64,000 nucleotides of DNA from Viola odorata (taxonomy: Eukaryota > Streptophyta > Magnoliopsida > Malpighiales > Violaceae): assembly GCA_963691705.1 (NCBI GenBank), contig OY829541.1, positions 11,712,564-11,776,563 on the forward strand, given 5' to 3'. Positions 34,205-44,596 of the stretch are shown piece by piece. The notes below the pieces were generated by a model, which was not told where the DNA came from, did no database searches, and saw nothing but the letters and a program-made list of their open reading frames with translations. The first letter of the stretch is position 1. Every line of letters starts with the position of its first letter. The position numbers were made by a program, and so were the translations under genes.

Positions 34205-35841
34205 TGAAAAGTCTTGCACTAGATTAATAGGATAACGACCCTATTAATCAGACTTTCCCAGACCATGCCTATTCACCAGTAGTCCTCACCTGGATATGTG
34301 TTTGCACTCACGCTCGCAACAAAATATGTGTTTAGGCTAATCACTCAAAAATACAAATAACACAACACAAGGCAGAGTTTGCACGTCAATCTGAGTACGG
34401 TAGTACACATGCGAGGGCAATCTAGCGATCAGATATAACTTTGCAAAAAAAAAAAGGAAAAAGAAAACGAGCAATAAGGGGTAGGGGAAGGTGCGAAGGA
34501 AAAGAAAAAATGAAAGAAAATAAAACAGAAATAAAAGGAGAAAATAGAAGGAAAAGAAAAATAAAGGAGTGGGAAAACAAATCTAGAGGTAGAGGATTCC
34601 TTGGCTAGAAGGAAGGCGAATCGGTGAGCAACACTCGCTGGAGAGGGCATGAAAGCAAGGGCTAGACGATGGCTTTGACGTTCTTCTGTGGAGGAGATCT
34701 TTGTCTGCGTCGAGGGCACAAAATGATTGCCTTTTTACTGCTCTTGCTTTCTGTGCCTGCTTTGCTTTTATTCGAATTCAATTTGATTTTTTTTTCTTTT
34801 TTTTTCTTTTTTTTCATTTTTTCTTGTTTTTTTAAATATCTAGCAAGTAAGCACAAATCTTTCTTCCTTTGCTCGCTTTTTGGATAGGAGCTAGAGCTTG
34901 CAATTCTTCACATTTCTTTGAGCGGTTGACTTCTAGGGATTGATACTTGATTCTACTTCCCCACACTTAAGCTTTGTTATGGTGAGGACGTAATTTGACG
35001 TTGCTGTCCTACCCAAGATTCCAGATTTCCACAGTTGCTCTGTCGTGCCCTTGATCTTTGTTTTTCTCCCCATGCTTATCTTCTTCGATGTCTAGCCCTT
35101 GCCTTTCGAATGAAGTGTGTTACTCACCTGCCAAGGAAAGATCAATGAAAAGGCTCAAGTGGTTAGAAGAGAGAATAAGGGTGTCGAGGGCATGAAAATG
35201 GAAAGAAAAATGGAGAAAGAAGAAAGCAGAAAAATAAAAAGAAAAGAAAGAAAAATTGCAAAGTGTCTTCGTCGTTTCGTTGCTTTCCCCCATCTAATGG
35301 TGCCTATACCCAGGGATATTATGCAAACCTAGCCAGTGCCTAGTCAAGTATTAAATCACACATGAATAAAAAGGCATGAAGCTCAATGTGCTCACAGGGT
35401 ACAAATTGCAACTACTGGTGTCTAGGGCATGACTGGTCATAAGGGCAAGTAGGTCAAGATATGCATGGCAAGGCATAGATGCAATGAATGACAAGTTTCT
35501 TCCTTGCATCAGAAGTCAAAAATGCATGTCCATTATGAGGGTTTTAAAACTGGGCAGTGGCAAAATTCCTAGCAAAATCTAAAAATAAAATCCAAATTTT
35601 TTTGAAAAATTCAAAAAACATGCAATCATGCAACAAGTGGAAAATTAAACATGCAAAAAAACACACAAATAAATCCCTACCTATACTTAGGCATCGTATT
35701 GTCCTCAATACAAGAAGGGCACACACAAGAAAGTTCTAAAAAATAAAGAGTGCAGCAGAAATTAAAAGGGGAAGGAACGTAGGTTGCCTCCCACAAAGCG
35801 CCTCTGTTATCGTCGAGGGCACGACATTAGTTGTTTGAACT
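34205..35841 (-). other. 3' non-coding region of element B
   Basis: Read on the minus strand this contains the ATTGAGGACAATACGATG phrase and purine-rich block (about 35670-35730) seen at 3610-3646, and then sequence parallel to 9071-10310. AT-rich and homopolymer stretches lie at 34440-34570 and 34790-34850. Short motifs of the GTCGAGGGCACGA type recur at 34707, 35044 (reversed), 35181, 35421 and 35811. No gene is seen. Confidence 0.65.
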
Positions 35842-37059
35842 TCAACCAATCCTACTAAATGCTTTCCATCCTCTTATTTTGATGTGAATTATGGCATGAA
35901 GTGGATGGGCCAGTAGCAAAGCATCCTGCAGGCAACCGTAATATGATTCAAATGTTAATTTGGGTTCCCGCAAAATAAAGAGGAAAAAATTATTATGAGT
36001 GAAAGGTGATTCAAGAAAAGGATCAATATAATCAGAAGGTTTAGAAATCTCGCTGGCACACATAACAACTTTAAAGCTCAAGTCCTCAATTATCTCTTCC
36101 TCAATCTCTCTTAAATCCTCATTCTCAATCTCCCCTGGCTTGAATTCTGCGTCTTGGGCAAGACGCTCTTCACAAGATTTGATGTGGTGAAAAGCCTCAA
36201 AAACCTCAATCTCTTGGCCTACCAAAGTGTTAGAACAGTTCTGGAGTTGACTTGGCAAATTTGGTTGAACAACGGCTTCTGCCTCTAATTTTGCGTCTAG
36301 GGCACGACGCTCGTCGTAAAAATCTGGCAGATTTGCATCGCTCAACATTGTGACTGCACTGGCCTTGAACTCTACGTTGGCTCCTGACTCTGAAAGAATA
36401 CATCCTGGACCCTTCAAGTTTAGCTTATTTGTGGGCATGAAAAGGTCCTCTATCCCATAAGACTCATCATCTTAGTCATGACGCTCAGATGGCAACTCCC
36501 ATAGAATGATGGTTGATAAATTCTCTTCACTTAAATAGTCTTCACTATCTAAGTGTTACAAATGTTGTTCTATGGGGGTGATAGGGTGACTCATGGTGTG
36601 ACTGGGCAGAAGTGTTGGAGCTAAAAAATTTGGTCTAGGTGCAGGGCCAACGTCTAGGCCAAGATGGGTAGGTTCAGGTGGTCCAACGTCGAGGGCAAGA
36701 TACTCAGGTAGGCATGCAAAGTTTGCTCCGATGGCCTCTTGGTGCCTCTACTCCTTAATCTCCTCCAAGGTCTCTTTACCTTGATTCACCAAATCAGCTA
36801 ATGCCTCTAGTTGTCTCTGCATCTTAAGCTTCTGCAAGTCTAATCGCATCTCCTCAAGTTGGCTCTTTATGGTAGCTATTGCAGCCATATTTTCTTGAGA
36901 CAGCCCTTGGTCTTGTGAAGGTTGTGGAGGCGGATAATATTGATATCTAGGTTCGACTTGTACTCCATAGTTGAAAATTTCTTGATTCCACCACGGGGAG
37001 TTAGGAGTAAAACGCTAAGGAAAAGAGGGTGAGTAAGAATAAGAATTAAAATAAGACAT
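35842..37059 (-). pseudogene. Sole ORF of element B, gag position, function unknown
   Basis: A single minus-strand frame of 406 codons (stop included) runs from 37059 to 35842 with no frameshift and four internal nonsense codons (in P.RF, KE.RHQE, HL.HLDS and HD.DDES). Each is consistent with Gln CAA or CAG turned to TAA or TAG. The N-terminus is aromatic, Pro- and Gln-rich (SYFNSYSYSPSFP, YQYYPPPQPSQDQ), followed by a helical, probably coiled segment (IATIKSQLEEMRLDLQKLK) and an acidic C-terminal half (EFKPGEIENEDLREIEEEI). I see no CCHC knuckle or protease motif and do not recognise the domain. Its place just after the primer site suggests a gag-like role. Confidence 0.6.
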
Positions 37060-37132
37060 TGAAGAAAGAAATAAAATAAAAAATAAAAAAATATATATAT
37101 CTGGAACTATCAAGGGCACGACTTAACACCAC

Positions 37133-37150
37133 TCCCTGACAACGACGCCA
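37133..37150 (-). promoter_or_regulatory. Primer-binding site of element B
   Basis: On the minus strand TGGCGTCGTTGTCAGGGA lies three bases after the LTR end. It matches the Athila-type primer site TGGCGCCGTTGCCGGGGA at 15 of 18 positions. Confidence 0.75.
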
Positions 37151-37153
37151 ATT

Positions 37154-38697
37154 TGATTACGTGCTTGTCGAGGGCACGATCAAATAATTACAACTTATCA
37201 CATGCAACAAAAAGATTGAAGACAGTGGCAGGAGGTTCGATCCACAGAGAATGGTGAAGACAAACACTAGACAAGACCAGATATAAAATGAAACAATAAA
37301 AGAAACAATGGGGGGATAGTTGCTAACAAGACAATTAATAAAAATAGAAATCAAGGGCACGAAAGTAAAACATCATTAGGGGCAAGACATGCAAACAGAA
37401 ATCAAGAAAAGACATAAAGTCAGAAGAGAAGAAATTAAAGAAATAAAATCAGAAGAGGAGATCTTAACAAAGGACATTCTCGGGTTGTGTCGAGGGCTAG
37501 ATAATCATCGGCGCAAAAATATTCTATTCTCGTGCCATAGATATGCTATAGGGCCTAGTTTCCACTCAACACCCCCTACTTACCTTCTTAGATAGAAGCT
37601 ACCCCCCGTTTCCACATATGAGATAGCCTTGACGTTTCGCCATCCTCCCAGGCACGAATGCGGGGAGGCAATACTCAAAACGCCCATGAAGTGGAGGCAA
37701 GATAGATCTAGGGCGTGACGTCTCGGTGTGTCAAGCTCGCTTCACATACCCTAAACGACCATTTACCCCTAAACGAAAGACCTCTCGCGATGTCCCCACT
37801 AGGTGTCTACTCTAACCCAAGGCTTCGCGTCAGTTATAACCAAGGGAATGACAGTAATCATCTAGGATTGGTTATTAGTTGGCCAGACTACTATCCTGCC
37901 CTAGACGAATTAACAAGAAACCGACAAATAATCGAATACAACAATAAGAATATATGAAGAATGATTTGGCCTCTTAAATACCCTTATGCAACCCTCAAAA
38001 TACCTCTAGTAAGAAGGTAGAATCTAGCTACTCATACCATAAAAAAAATAAACGAAATAGGAAAAGAAATATTGCATAAAAGAAGAAGAAAACTAATAAA
38101 TGTTACCGATCGGAGCAAAGCTCCAGTTGAATACAGTAGCTGCTGGATGAAGAGGTCTCAGCCACCACCCAAAAGGGGGAGGAGAGAAAAGGAGGCGGCT
38201 CCCAAAAGAAGAAAGTGGAAAAATATTTACAAGATGTCTAAAACCCTAAAACTAGAGGTTTATATAGTGTCCAGCCCACAAGAGGACAAAATCCAGCTAA
38301 GGGACTACAAAAAAGGGAGAGAGTGACAGCAAATGGAGCGTGCTGGAATATTCTGGAATCTTCTAGATGCGCATGGAATCTTCTAGAAACGCAAGGAATC
38401 CCGTGCGAATCTTCGGAGATTCCTTTCTTTGGCTTTCGATCTTGATCTGATGTGGATGCGTCACGGGCACGAGACTGCTCACTGGTTTGGTTAGCGTCGA
38501 GGGCACGATGACGCTCCGATCTTCTAGGCCTTGAAGCTTGAAATCTTAAGAATTCCTTCAAAAATGCATATTTTCGCTCTTTTTCTCCTTTTGGCGTTGA
38601 TCTGCAATAAAGATGGAAATAAAGGTCAATTAGCAGAATCATGCCCCCGAAAAGGCTAAAATAGAGGATAAAATTACGCCCACGAAACATGCTATCA
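37154..38697 (-). repeat. 5' LTR of element B
   Basis: On the minus strand it starts TGATAGCATGTTTCG and ends GCACGTAATCA, 1544 bp, close to the 1573 bp of the element A LTR. Shared internal blocks include a tRNA-like GCATGCCTATAGCGTG-type phrase and the AGGTACGTTTAGGCCT-type region, visible as inverted text at 37560-37640. The CTGTGGATCGAACCTCC block near 37225 corresponds to the GTGGATCGACCCTG block of A. Confidence 0.8.
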
Positions 38698-39260
38698 GGT
38701 ACTAACTAGGAAGATAGCATTGGGTTTATTGAATTTGCATACAATCATGCCTGTCACTCTACTATTGGTTTTTCTCCTTTTGAGGTGGTATAGGGGTTCC
38801 AACCCCTAACCTCTCTTGACCTCTTACCATTACCTTTGAGTGTCTTAAAGTGTGTAGATGGTGCAACCAAAGAGGAGGAGGTCAAGAAGACTCATCAGCT
38901 ATTGCGTAAGAATATTAAGAGCATGAATGATCGTGTAACCAACAAGCGCAACAAGGGCAAGTCACCTACCGCATTTGAGTCGAGATCCTCCACATGATCA
39001 ATGACAACGCCTACATCCTTGAATTGACTAGTGAGTATGGGTCCATTAGTAATTCATTCCACATTAATGACTTGACCCTTTGCTATGTAGGAGACGAGGA
39101 ACATAAAGATATGGATTCAAGGGAGAATCCTTTCAAAGGAGGAGGTGATCATACGATCATGCCTACGCCTACCTTGGACCTCGAAGACATAGCGCCATAA
39201 GGACCGATCACCCGTAGCATGGCCAAGAAGCTCACATTGTGGATTAAGGCCGAGGTGAGC
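38698..39260 (+). pseudogene. Integrase C-terminus, chromovirus-type (F2)
   Basis: The text EDSIGFIEFAYNHACHSTIG, then FSPFEVV and LTSLDLLPLPLSV, followed after a shift by INDNAYILELTSEYGSISNS, DLTLCYVGD and DSRENPF, matches the integrase end of chromovirus-type Ty3/gypsy polyproteins. It ends with the GPITRSMAKKL tail. A stop just before EDSIGF (38707-38709) sits where the family has tryptophan. At least two frameshifts are present. The upstream part of pol is missing; element B abuts it at 38697. Confidence 0.8.
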
Positions 39261-40320
39261 AACGAAGCGCCCCAAATCAAAGGTTGAGTCTTAATGGTGA
39301 TCGCACATCATATCGGAGGCCAAGAGTCATTCACACGCTTATCAAAAACTTTAGACTAGACCCACGCCAACCCTAGGCCACCCGTACATGCCATCGTACA
39401 AGCAATAGGCCACCCGCATAGCCTCCCGCATCTATCGCAAAGCTCAAGCGCATGGCCACCCGCATGGCCTCTCGCGCAACCCTAGCAAGGCATGAGCCAT
39501 CTCGCGCCTATCCTAGCCATCACAAACCTCATACCTTGCCAAGATAACACATGAAGTCTTCCCACATTAAGGCCTAAAAATTCATGAAGCCACCTGTGGG
39601 AACTCTAGCAAACCATGAGGTCGCGCGGCCAATACTTGAGGACGCGACCGAGTCACTACGAGCCAAGGCTACCTTTTCCACTACATATGGGCTTAAAAAC
39701 CCATCGAAATAGCCATGAGATGCCACAAAAAGGAGCATCCACTAAGGGAAAAACTATCACAAGCGCCCTCTTTCGCTACCTAGTATAATAGCCAGACTTA
39801 GCCATTTTTTTCATTAGTTTAGATATTTGAGTGAATTTGTATTTGAGTTGAGATTACTCCTCCTTATTCACCCTAAACTCCTCTTGTGAGCTTCTAAGCT
39901 TGATGGTGCTTTAACCACTCACAAGTAAAACGTAAACCATCATCTTTATTGTGTAACCGTTACTTGTGTTTGTATTCGTTCACTTATTGTTCTTGTGAGT
40001 GAATTTGCGTATAATATTTATGAGCATTATGTACTGTTCAACCTCGTAACTACGTGTTCTTCAATATATTCAAGTGTACTTCCGGTGTTCTTCACCGCGC
40101 TCATGTCCATCCACATTTCCATCTGTATTCCTCTCGGTAACTTCTTTCCTTTGTGTTTATCTTTCATTGCTTTCCATTCCGTTGCATTTTCGTGTCATTG
40201 TCTTTACATTGTTGTGTTCGCTTCTTGCTGGTTTGTGTGATAAACTCTCGGGCTAGATCCTCACTAAAGCTCCATACACATTTCAGTTTTTAAAAGAACA
40301 AGCCGGAGTGTATCAAATAC
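39261..40320 (+). repeat. Chromovirus-like LTR (F2), paralogous to 21330-22335
   Basis: The LTR aligns by eye with the copy at 21374-22335: shared blocks include ATGGGCTTAAAA, AAAAACTATCACAAGCGCCC and ATAAACTCTCGGGCTAGATC. The start is probably near 39291. The end is near 40320, after GCTCCATACACATTTC. Confidence 0.65.
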
Positions 40321-40329
40321 CATGGTCGT

Positions 40330-42014
40330 AGATGCTGCAGACTAGAGTATCTAGGACTTAAATGTTATCCAAAGTAGACAGTCCCTCTTTGCATTACCTA
40401 TCTAATAGTAACTCATGATTGGCTAATCAAATCCATTACCATCCATCACTTGCCTCAGTTTTATGGCTTCCCCAAGAAGAATCCTGACTAATATCTCTAA
40501 CAATTGCAGTTCAATTGTGAGACCGTGAAACTAGAACAAGTATAGATCAACCATACGAAGCTATAAGCCTTTCCTTGGACTCTCACAAGAGACACAAAAT
40601 CATAGTTCTTCAGCCTCCCTACCAAATCAATCATCAGTTGGGACCAGATGTCCAAAGCCTTCATTAATAAGTACTATCCAGCCTTTATGGCAGAAACAAC
40701 TTGCAAAGAGCTAGTCTCCATCCTACAGATAGATGATGAGAATCTCCATTAATATTACGAGAGATTCAAGAGAATGCAAACCCTATGCCTTTCACATGGC
40801 CTAACTGATCATTCCTTAATCTAGTACTTCTACGATGGGATGACACAAAATGGTAAAGATAAGTTGGATGCATCTAGCTAAGGACCTCTGTGTGCTCTCA
40901 TACCCATTGTAGCAAAAACATTGATCAAACTAATGTGCAAGAACAATATGCCATCTGAACGAGCACTACCAATTAGTGAAGTTTCAGTTGCTGCTAGGGT
41001 GTCTCAGCTCAATACTATTACGAACCTCCTACAGCCTGCATAAATCAAAGTTTCTGGGTTCTATAATTTCACAGACCACTATACATTCAGGTTAATGTTG
41101 TTGGAAACTACAATGCAACCCAAGAAGTTTGACCCTTACTCTAACACTTACAACCCTAGGTGGAGGAATTATTCTAACTTCAGTTGGTCCAACAATCAGC
41201 AACAATAAGGATAACACCAGAACCAGAACCAAACCTAGCCAAGGGAGAACTCTCAATATAATCAATAGTACCAGCAATAAACATCTCAAGGGCAAACTAC
41301 AAATTCTCCCTCGGATGATGCGATCACAAAGTTGACCAATGTGGCTATAGATCTATAGAAGCAGATGTGGTACGTCAATGCTAACATTAAAGATTTAAAG
41401 AATCAAGGAAAGCTCCCACCTTAGACAGAGCCTAACCCTAAGCATAATGTCAGTGTTATTTCTTTGAGAAATGGTACCCAGTTGCTAGAATGCATCAATC
41501 CGCACCTTGCCCTAGAGAAGGAGTTATCTGAGCCCAAAATTGCACAGCTTGTCTCGGTTATAGATATTGAAGCAAAAGCCAAAATCATCTTAATGAATAC
41601 CACACCTAAACCGACTTCCAAGAAACCATAATTCTGTGAAGAGTACATTATTAAGGTAACCCAAACCCTTTTTTCGGAAGGTTTGCAGAAAACCAAGAAG
41701 GATAAGGAGGATCGGGAGACTTTTGAAATTTTTAGCAAGGTTCAATTGAACATTTTTATATTACATTTTGTTAAAAAATTACCTCGCTATGCTATATTTC
41801 TGAAAATTTTGTGTACTAACAAGAGTAAACTATCTAATATGGAAAGTATTAGTGTGGGTGTCCATATTTCAGTTGTCATTCAAAGGAAGCTACAACCTAT
41901 ATATTTCTGAAAATTTTGTGTACTAACAAGAGTAAACTATCTAATATGGAAAGTATTAGTGTGGGTGTCAATATTTCAGTTGTCATTCAAAGGAAGCTAC
42001 AGCCTATGTTTAAA
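40330..42014 (+). pseudogene. Athila-type gag, heavily mutated (element H)
   Basis: Conserved Athila gag text is visible between many stops: LPQFYGFPKKNPDQYLQQ, KAFINKYYPAFMAE, ERFKRMQTLCLSHGL, YFYDGMTQNGKDKLD, then KKFDPYSNTYNPRWRNYSNF, EPNPKHNVSVISLRNGTQL, and the pre-protease block KKLPRYAIFLKILCTNKSK. Many stops replace Gln codons (for example after LPP near 41423). The 3' end carries a 107-bp tandem duplication, and a DNA-element insertion separates it from the protease. Confidence 0.8.
41793..42006 (+). repeat. 107-bp perfect-period tandem duplication inside gag
   Basis: Positions 41793-41899 and 41900-42006 are two copies that differ at only about two bases (GTCCAT/GTCAAT and ACAACC/ACAGCC). 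The 107-bp period is not a multiple of three and shifts the frame. The duplication is therefore younger than the death of the gene, or was part of it. Confidence 0.95.
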
Positions 42015-42021
42015 GATAAAG

Positions 42022-42928
42022 GGTTATGAGAATGGGACCTGGCTCAGAACCAATAAGGTGAGACGTTCAGGGTCTAAAGGTCCAACTAGGGTCGAACCGC
42101 GATCGGATTGGGACTTTGAAAAACTATGAACCGAGAAAACCAGGACCATAATATAATATATTTTTTATTTTATTTAGTATAGTATACACATAAATAATTC
42201 ATGCAAATATAAAATATCAAAATACTTCTACTAAAAAAAGTATCAAAATACTCATACAAAGAAGTTCTAAACCAAATAATATTTTAAATTATTAGTAAAA
42301 AAACTAAAATGTAAGATAGTAAATAATTTATATTTAATAAATGTATTGATGTTGAAAAAATGGATGTAAAATGGAAATCATTCAATTTGATTAAGTTTAT
42401 TAATTTGTAGATTATAAAAAATTAATAAATTAAATTTGAAGTCTAGAATGATAAGGTTATGATATTTTAAAATTAATTTATGGATTTATTTGATAAAATA
42501 TATTAAATATCTAGGAAAATTCAAATTATATCCATTTTATGGAAGTTTGAAAATGTATTTCTTTAATATGCATTTATTGTAAATTGAATTAAAAGTTGGT
42601 ATATAAATGTTAATTTATATGAAAATAAATGAGTATCTATCAAAAAAGGAACAATATATATCTAAATAATTATTAAAAAAAAGTAAAATAGTGAATTTAA
42701 GTAAGAAATCCCAAAATTTTATATAAAATAAATGAATCAAAAAAAATTTAAGAAAAAGAAACCGCATAACTGACTTCGGGTCGATTGATTTATGGTCAGA
42801 TCGAACCGGTACATAGTTGTTTAGGCAAAAATGAATAATAAAGTTTTTAGGGTTGTAAGAATTGGACCCCTAATTGGGTCATGATTTTCTCGGTCGAACC
42901 GGTCAATTCAATCTGCTTCTTACAACCA
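42022..42928. mobile_element. hAT-like non-autonomous insertion in element H
   Basis: Homology to Athila protease is broken after AAAGATAAAG (42021) and resumes at 42930 with GATAAAG. The flanks AGATAAAG and TGATAAAG form a 7- or 8-bp duplication. The ends are short inverted repeats (GGTTATGAGAA on the left, and TTCTTACAACC, the inverse of GGTTGTAAGAA, on the right), with internal GTCGAACCGG motifs. The roughly 0.9-kb interior is very AT-rich and has no ORF. The size of the duplication suggests a hAT-type element. Confidence 0.7.
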
Positions 42929-43049
42929 TGATAAAGATCAAGGCATGTTTGTAATTTCGGTTCTTAGAATCGGAAAAGCTATGCGCGATCTAGGTGCTGG
43001 AATTAATTTCATGCCCCTGAGCATCTATAACACTTTTGACTTAGGTCCT

Positions 43050-44596
43050 TAGTGTAATCTCGCCTTCATTTTGTGAAGCTTCGGCCGAGAGCTTGTAGGA
43101 AGGATCTAGCTCACTTCGAGAGGATGGCTTGGACGGATGATAATGGATTGAAGGGAGCGTGTATATGGTTGTAGTGGGGTGCAAAAGTATGTTGGGGTGT
43201 GTGAACTAAAGTCCCAGATCGGAAAGAAAAGAGAAATAGAGACTAAATATAAGAGGAGTTGATCTTCTTAATGGAATGAGGCCTTTTGTGAAAATCGTGC
43301 AGGCTCAGGCCCAAAGCAAATAGTATCATTCCATTAAGAGACACTCGGGTGGGTCTTTATTTCTCTAACAAATGGGGCGTGCGAACTAAAGTCCCACATC
43401 GGAAGAAAAGAGAAATAGAGACTAAATATAAGAGGAGTTGATCTTCTTAATGGAATGAGGCCTTTTGTGAAAACCGTGCGGGCTCAGACCCAAAGTGGAC
43501 AGTATCATTCCATTAAGAGACACTCGGGTGGGTCTTTATTTCTCTAACAAATGGTAGTGAAGCCGAAGGTTCGGCTCGGCCTGAGTAATGGGGCTTTGAT
43601 GTGGGTGGTACGCTGTGAATCTCCTAGCCGAACTTGAAAAGTACGGTGAATCTCCGAGAGGAACTTGAAGTCGATGGGTCCTGTTGAGGACTATGTAGGG
43701 CTTTGTTCGAGGGGGAGATTGTTGGGGGGTGCGAACTAAAGTCCCACATCGGAAAGAAAAGAGAAATAGAGACTAAATATAAGAGGAGTTGATCTTCTTA
43801 ATGGAATGATGCCTTTTGTGAAAACCGTGTGGGCTCAGGCCCAAAGCGGACAGTATCATTCCATTAAGAGACACTCGGGTGGGTCTTTATTTCTCTAACA
43901 AAGTAATGGCAGAATGGAAAGGAAACAAAGTGGATTAATTGATAGAGTGTTTACAAGGAAAATAACGTGATAACTAGACAAACCCTCCTACAAGATTATC
44001 TAGGCAACCTTGCCGTTAGTTTTACAAGGATCTCTCTTCAAGAATAACCCTCCTACATGATAATCTAGGCAACCTATTCAATAGAAAAGATGGAGAGTCT
44101 TTGGATTTAAGATCCCTAATAGCTAAACTAAGTAGTGGTCTAAGATATGAGATTTCTCACAAGTTCAAAGACAAGGTCTAAATGAGCCTATCTCTCATTA
44201 TTTATAGTAGGCTATTTACATGGGATAAATACCCAAATCACCCTTGGACAAAGGGGCTTCAACTTCGGGATTGGAAGATGGGCTCGGGAAGGATAGCGTA
44301 AGGCCTCATGGGATGCTAGGCCTTGCGCGGCAAAAGCTCATAGGCTGCTAGGGTTCACGGTGAGGCTGTTCATGGTATGGTCGAGGATCCCGTGAGTTGT
44401 CCCGCCTTTGCCTTCCGCTTCGGTTTCTGGGCTTGTGATCTTCCAAGGCGTCAAGGTGAGGGTGTTGGCTTGTAGGCACGTTACCCAGCTACCTCGGGAA
44501 TTCACGTTGCTCTCTTCATCCCTTAACGCCTTCAAGAGTAAGGCCATCATTTCCTTGCTCCGAGTGTGGTAATGGTGAGGTGTCGTTCTCGTATCA
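43050..44596 (-). repeat. Solo LTR inserted in element H (itself interrupted by a TRIM)
   Basis: On the minus strand the unit starts TGATACGAGAACG and ends GAGATTACACTA, and GTCCT flanks it on both sides (43045-43049 and 44597-44601). Removing it together with one GTCCT copy leaves the host protease frame continuous, which fixes the boundaries. A TATA-like CTATAAATAATG lies at about 44198-44209 on the minus strand. Without the nested TRIM the LTR is about 831 bp. There is no interior domain or primer site, so it is a solo LTR of unassigned family. Confidence 0.8.
43190..43900 (+). mobile_element. TRIM element with three LTRs
   Basis: Three LTR copies of about 180 bp occur: 43190-43370, 43371-43549 and 43720-43900. 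They start TGTTGGGG (the middle copy has lost its first bases), contain AAAGTCCCACATCGG, and end TTTCTCTAACA. Between the second and third lies a 170-bp interior beginning ATGGTAGTGAAGCC (primer-site position) and ending CGAGGGGGAGAT (polypurine tract). AAGTA flanks the whole unit at 43185-43189 and 43901-43905. Tiny size and no coding capacity fit terminal-repeat retrotransposons in miniature. Confidence 0.92.

Larger units (their letters stand above)
34205..38697 (-). mobile_element. Non-autonomous Athila-like LTR element with one ORF and no pol (element B)
   Basis: On the minus strand: 5' LTR 38697-37154, primer-binding site 37150-37133, one ORF 37059-35842, then a 3' non-coding region 35841-34205 homologous to element A (3590-3905 and 9071-10310). 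The distance from primer site to the conserved 3' region is only about 1.4 kb and contains no protease, RT or integrase text. The 3' LTR is missing at the joint with the Tat element. It looks like a parasite of an Athila-like partner that supplies pol in trans. The five bases beyond the LTR start are GGTAC (38698-38702). Confidence 0.8.

Noticed and set aside
40994..41060. Host gene reading in the 40.3-42 kb region
   Set aside because: All readable protein text in that interval belongs to Athila gag; no independent exon structure is visible.
41092..41335. Overlapping opposite-strand frames (LVLVLVLSLLL and TLTLTTLGGG)
   Set aside because: Both are out of frame with the Athila gag text that is readable here, so they are shadows of the pseudogene.
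43190..43900. Cassandra-type TRIM with a 5S rRNA promoter in the LTR
   Set aside because: The AAAGTCCCACATCGG phrase is typical of TRIM LTRs, but I do not see the 5S rRNA internal promoter boxes that define Cassandra.
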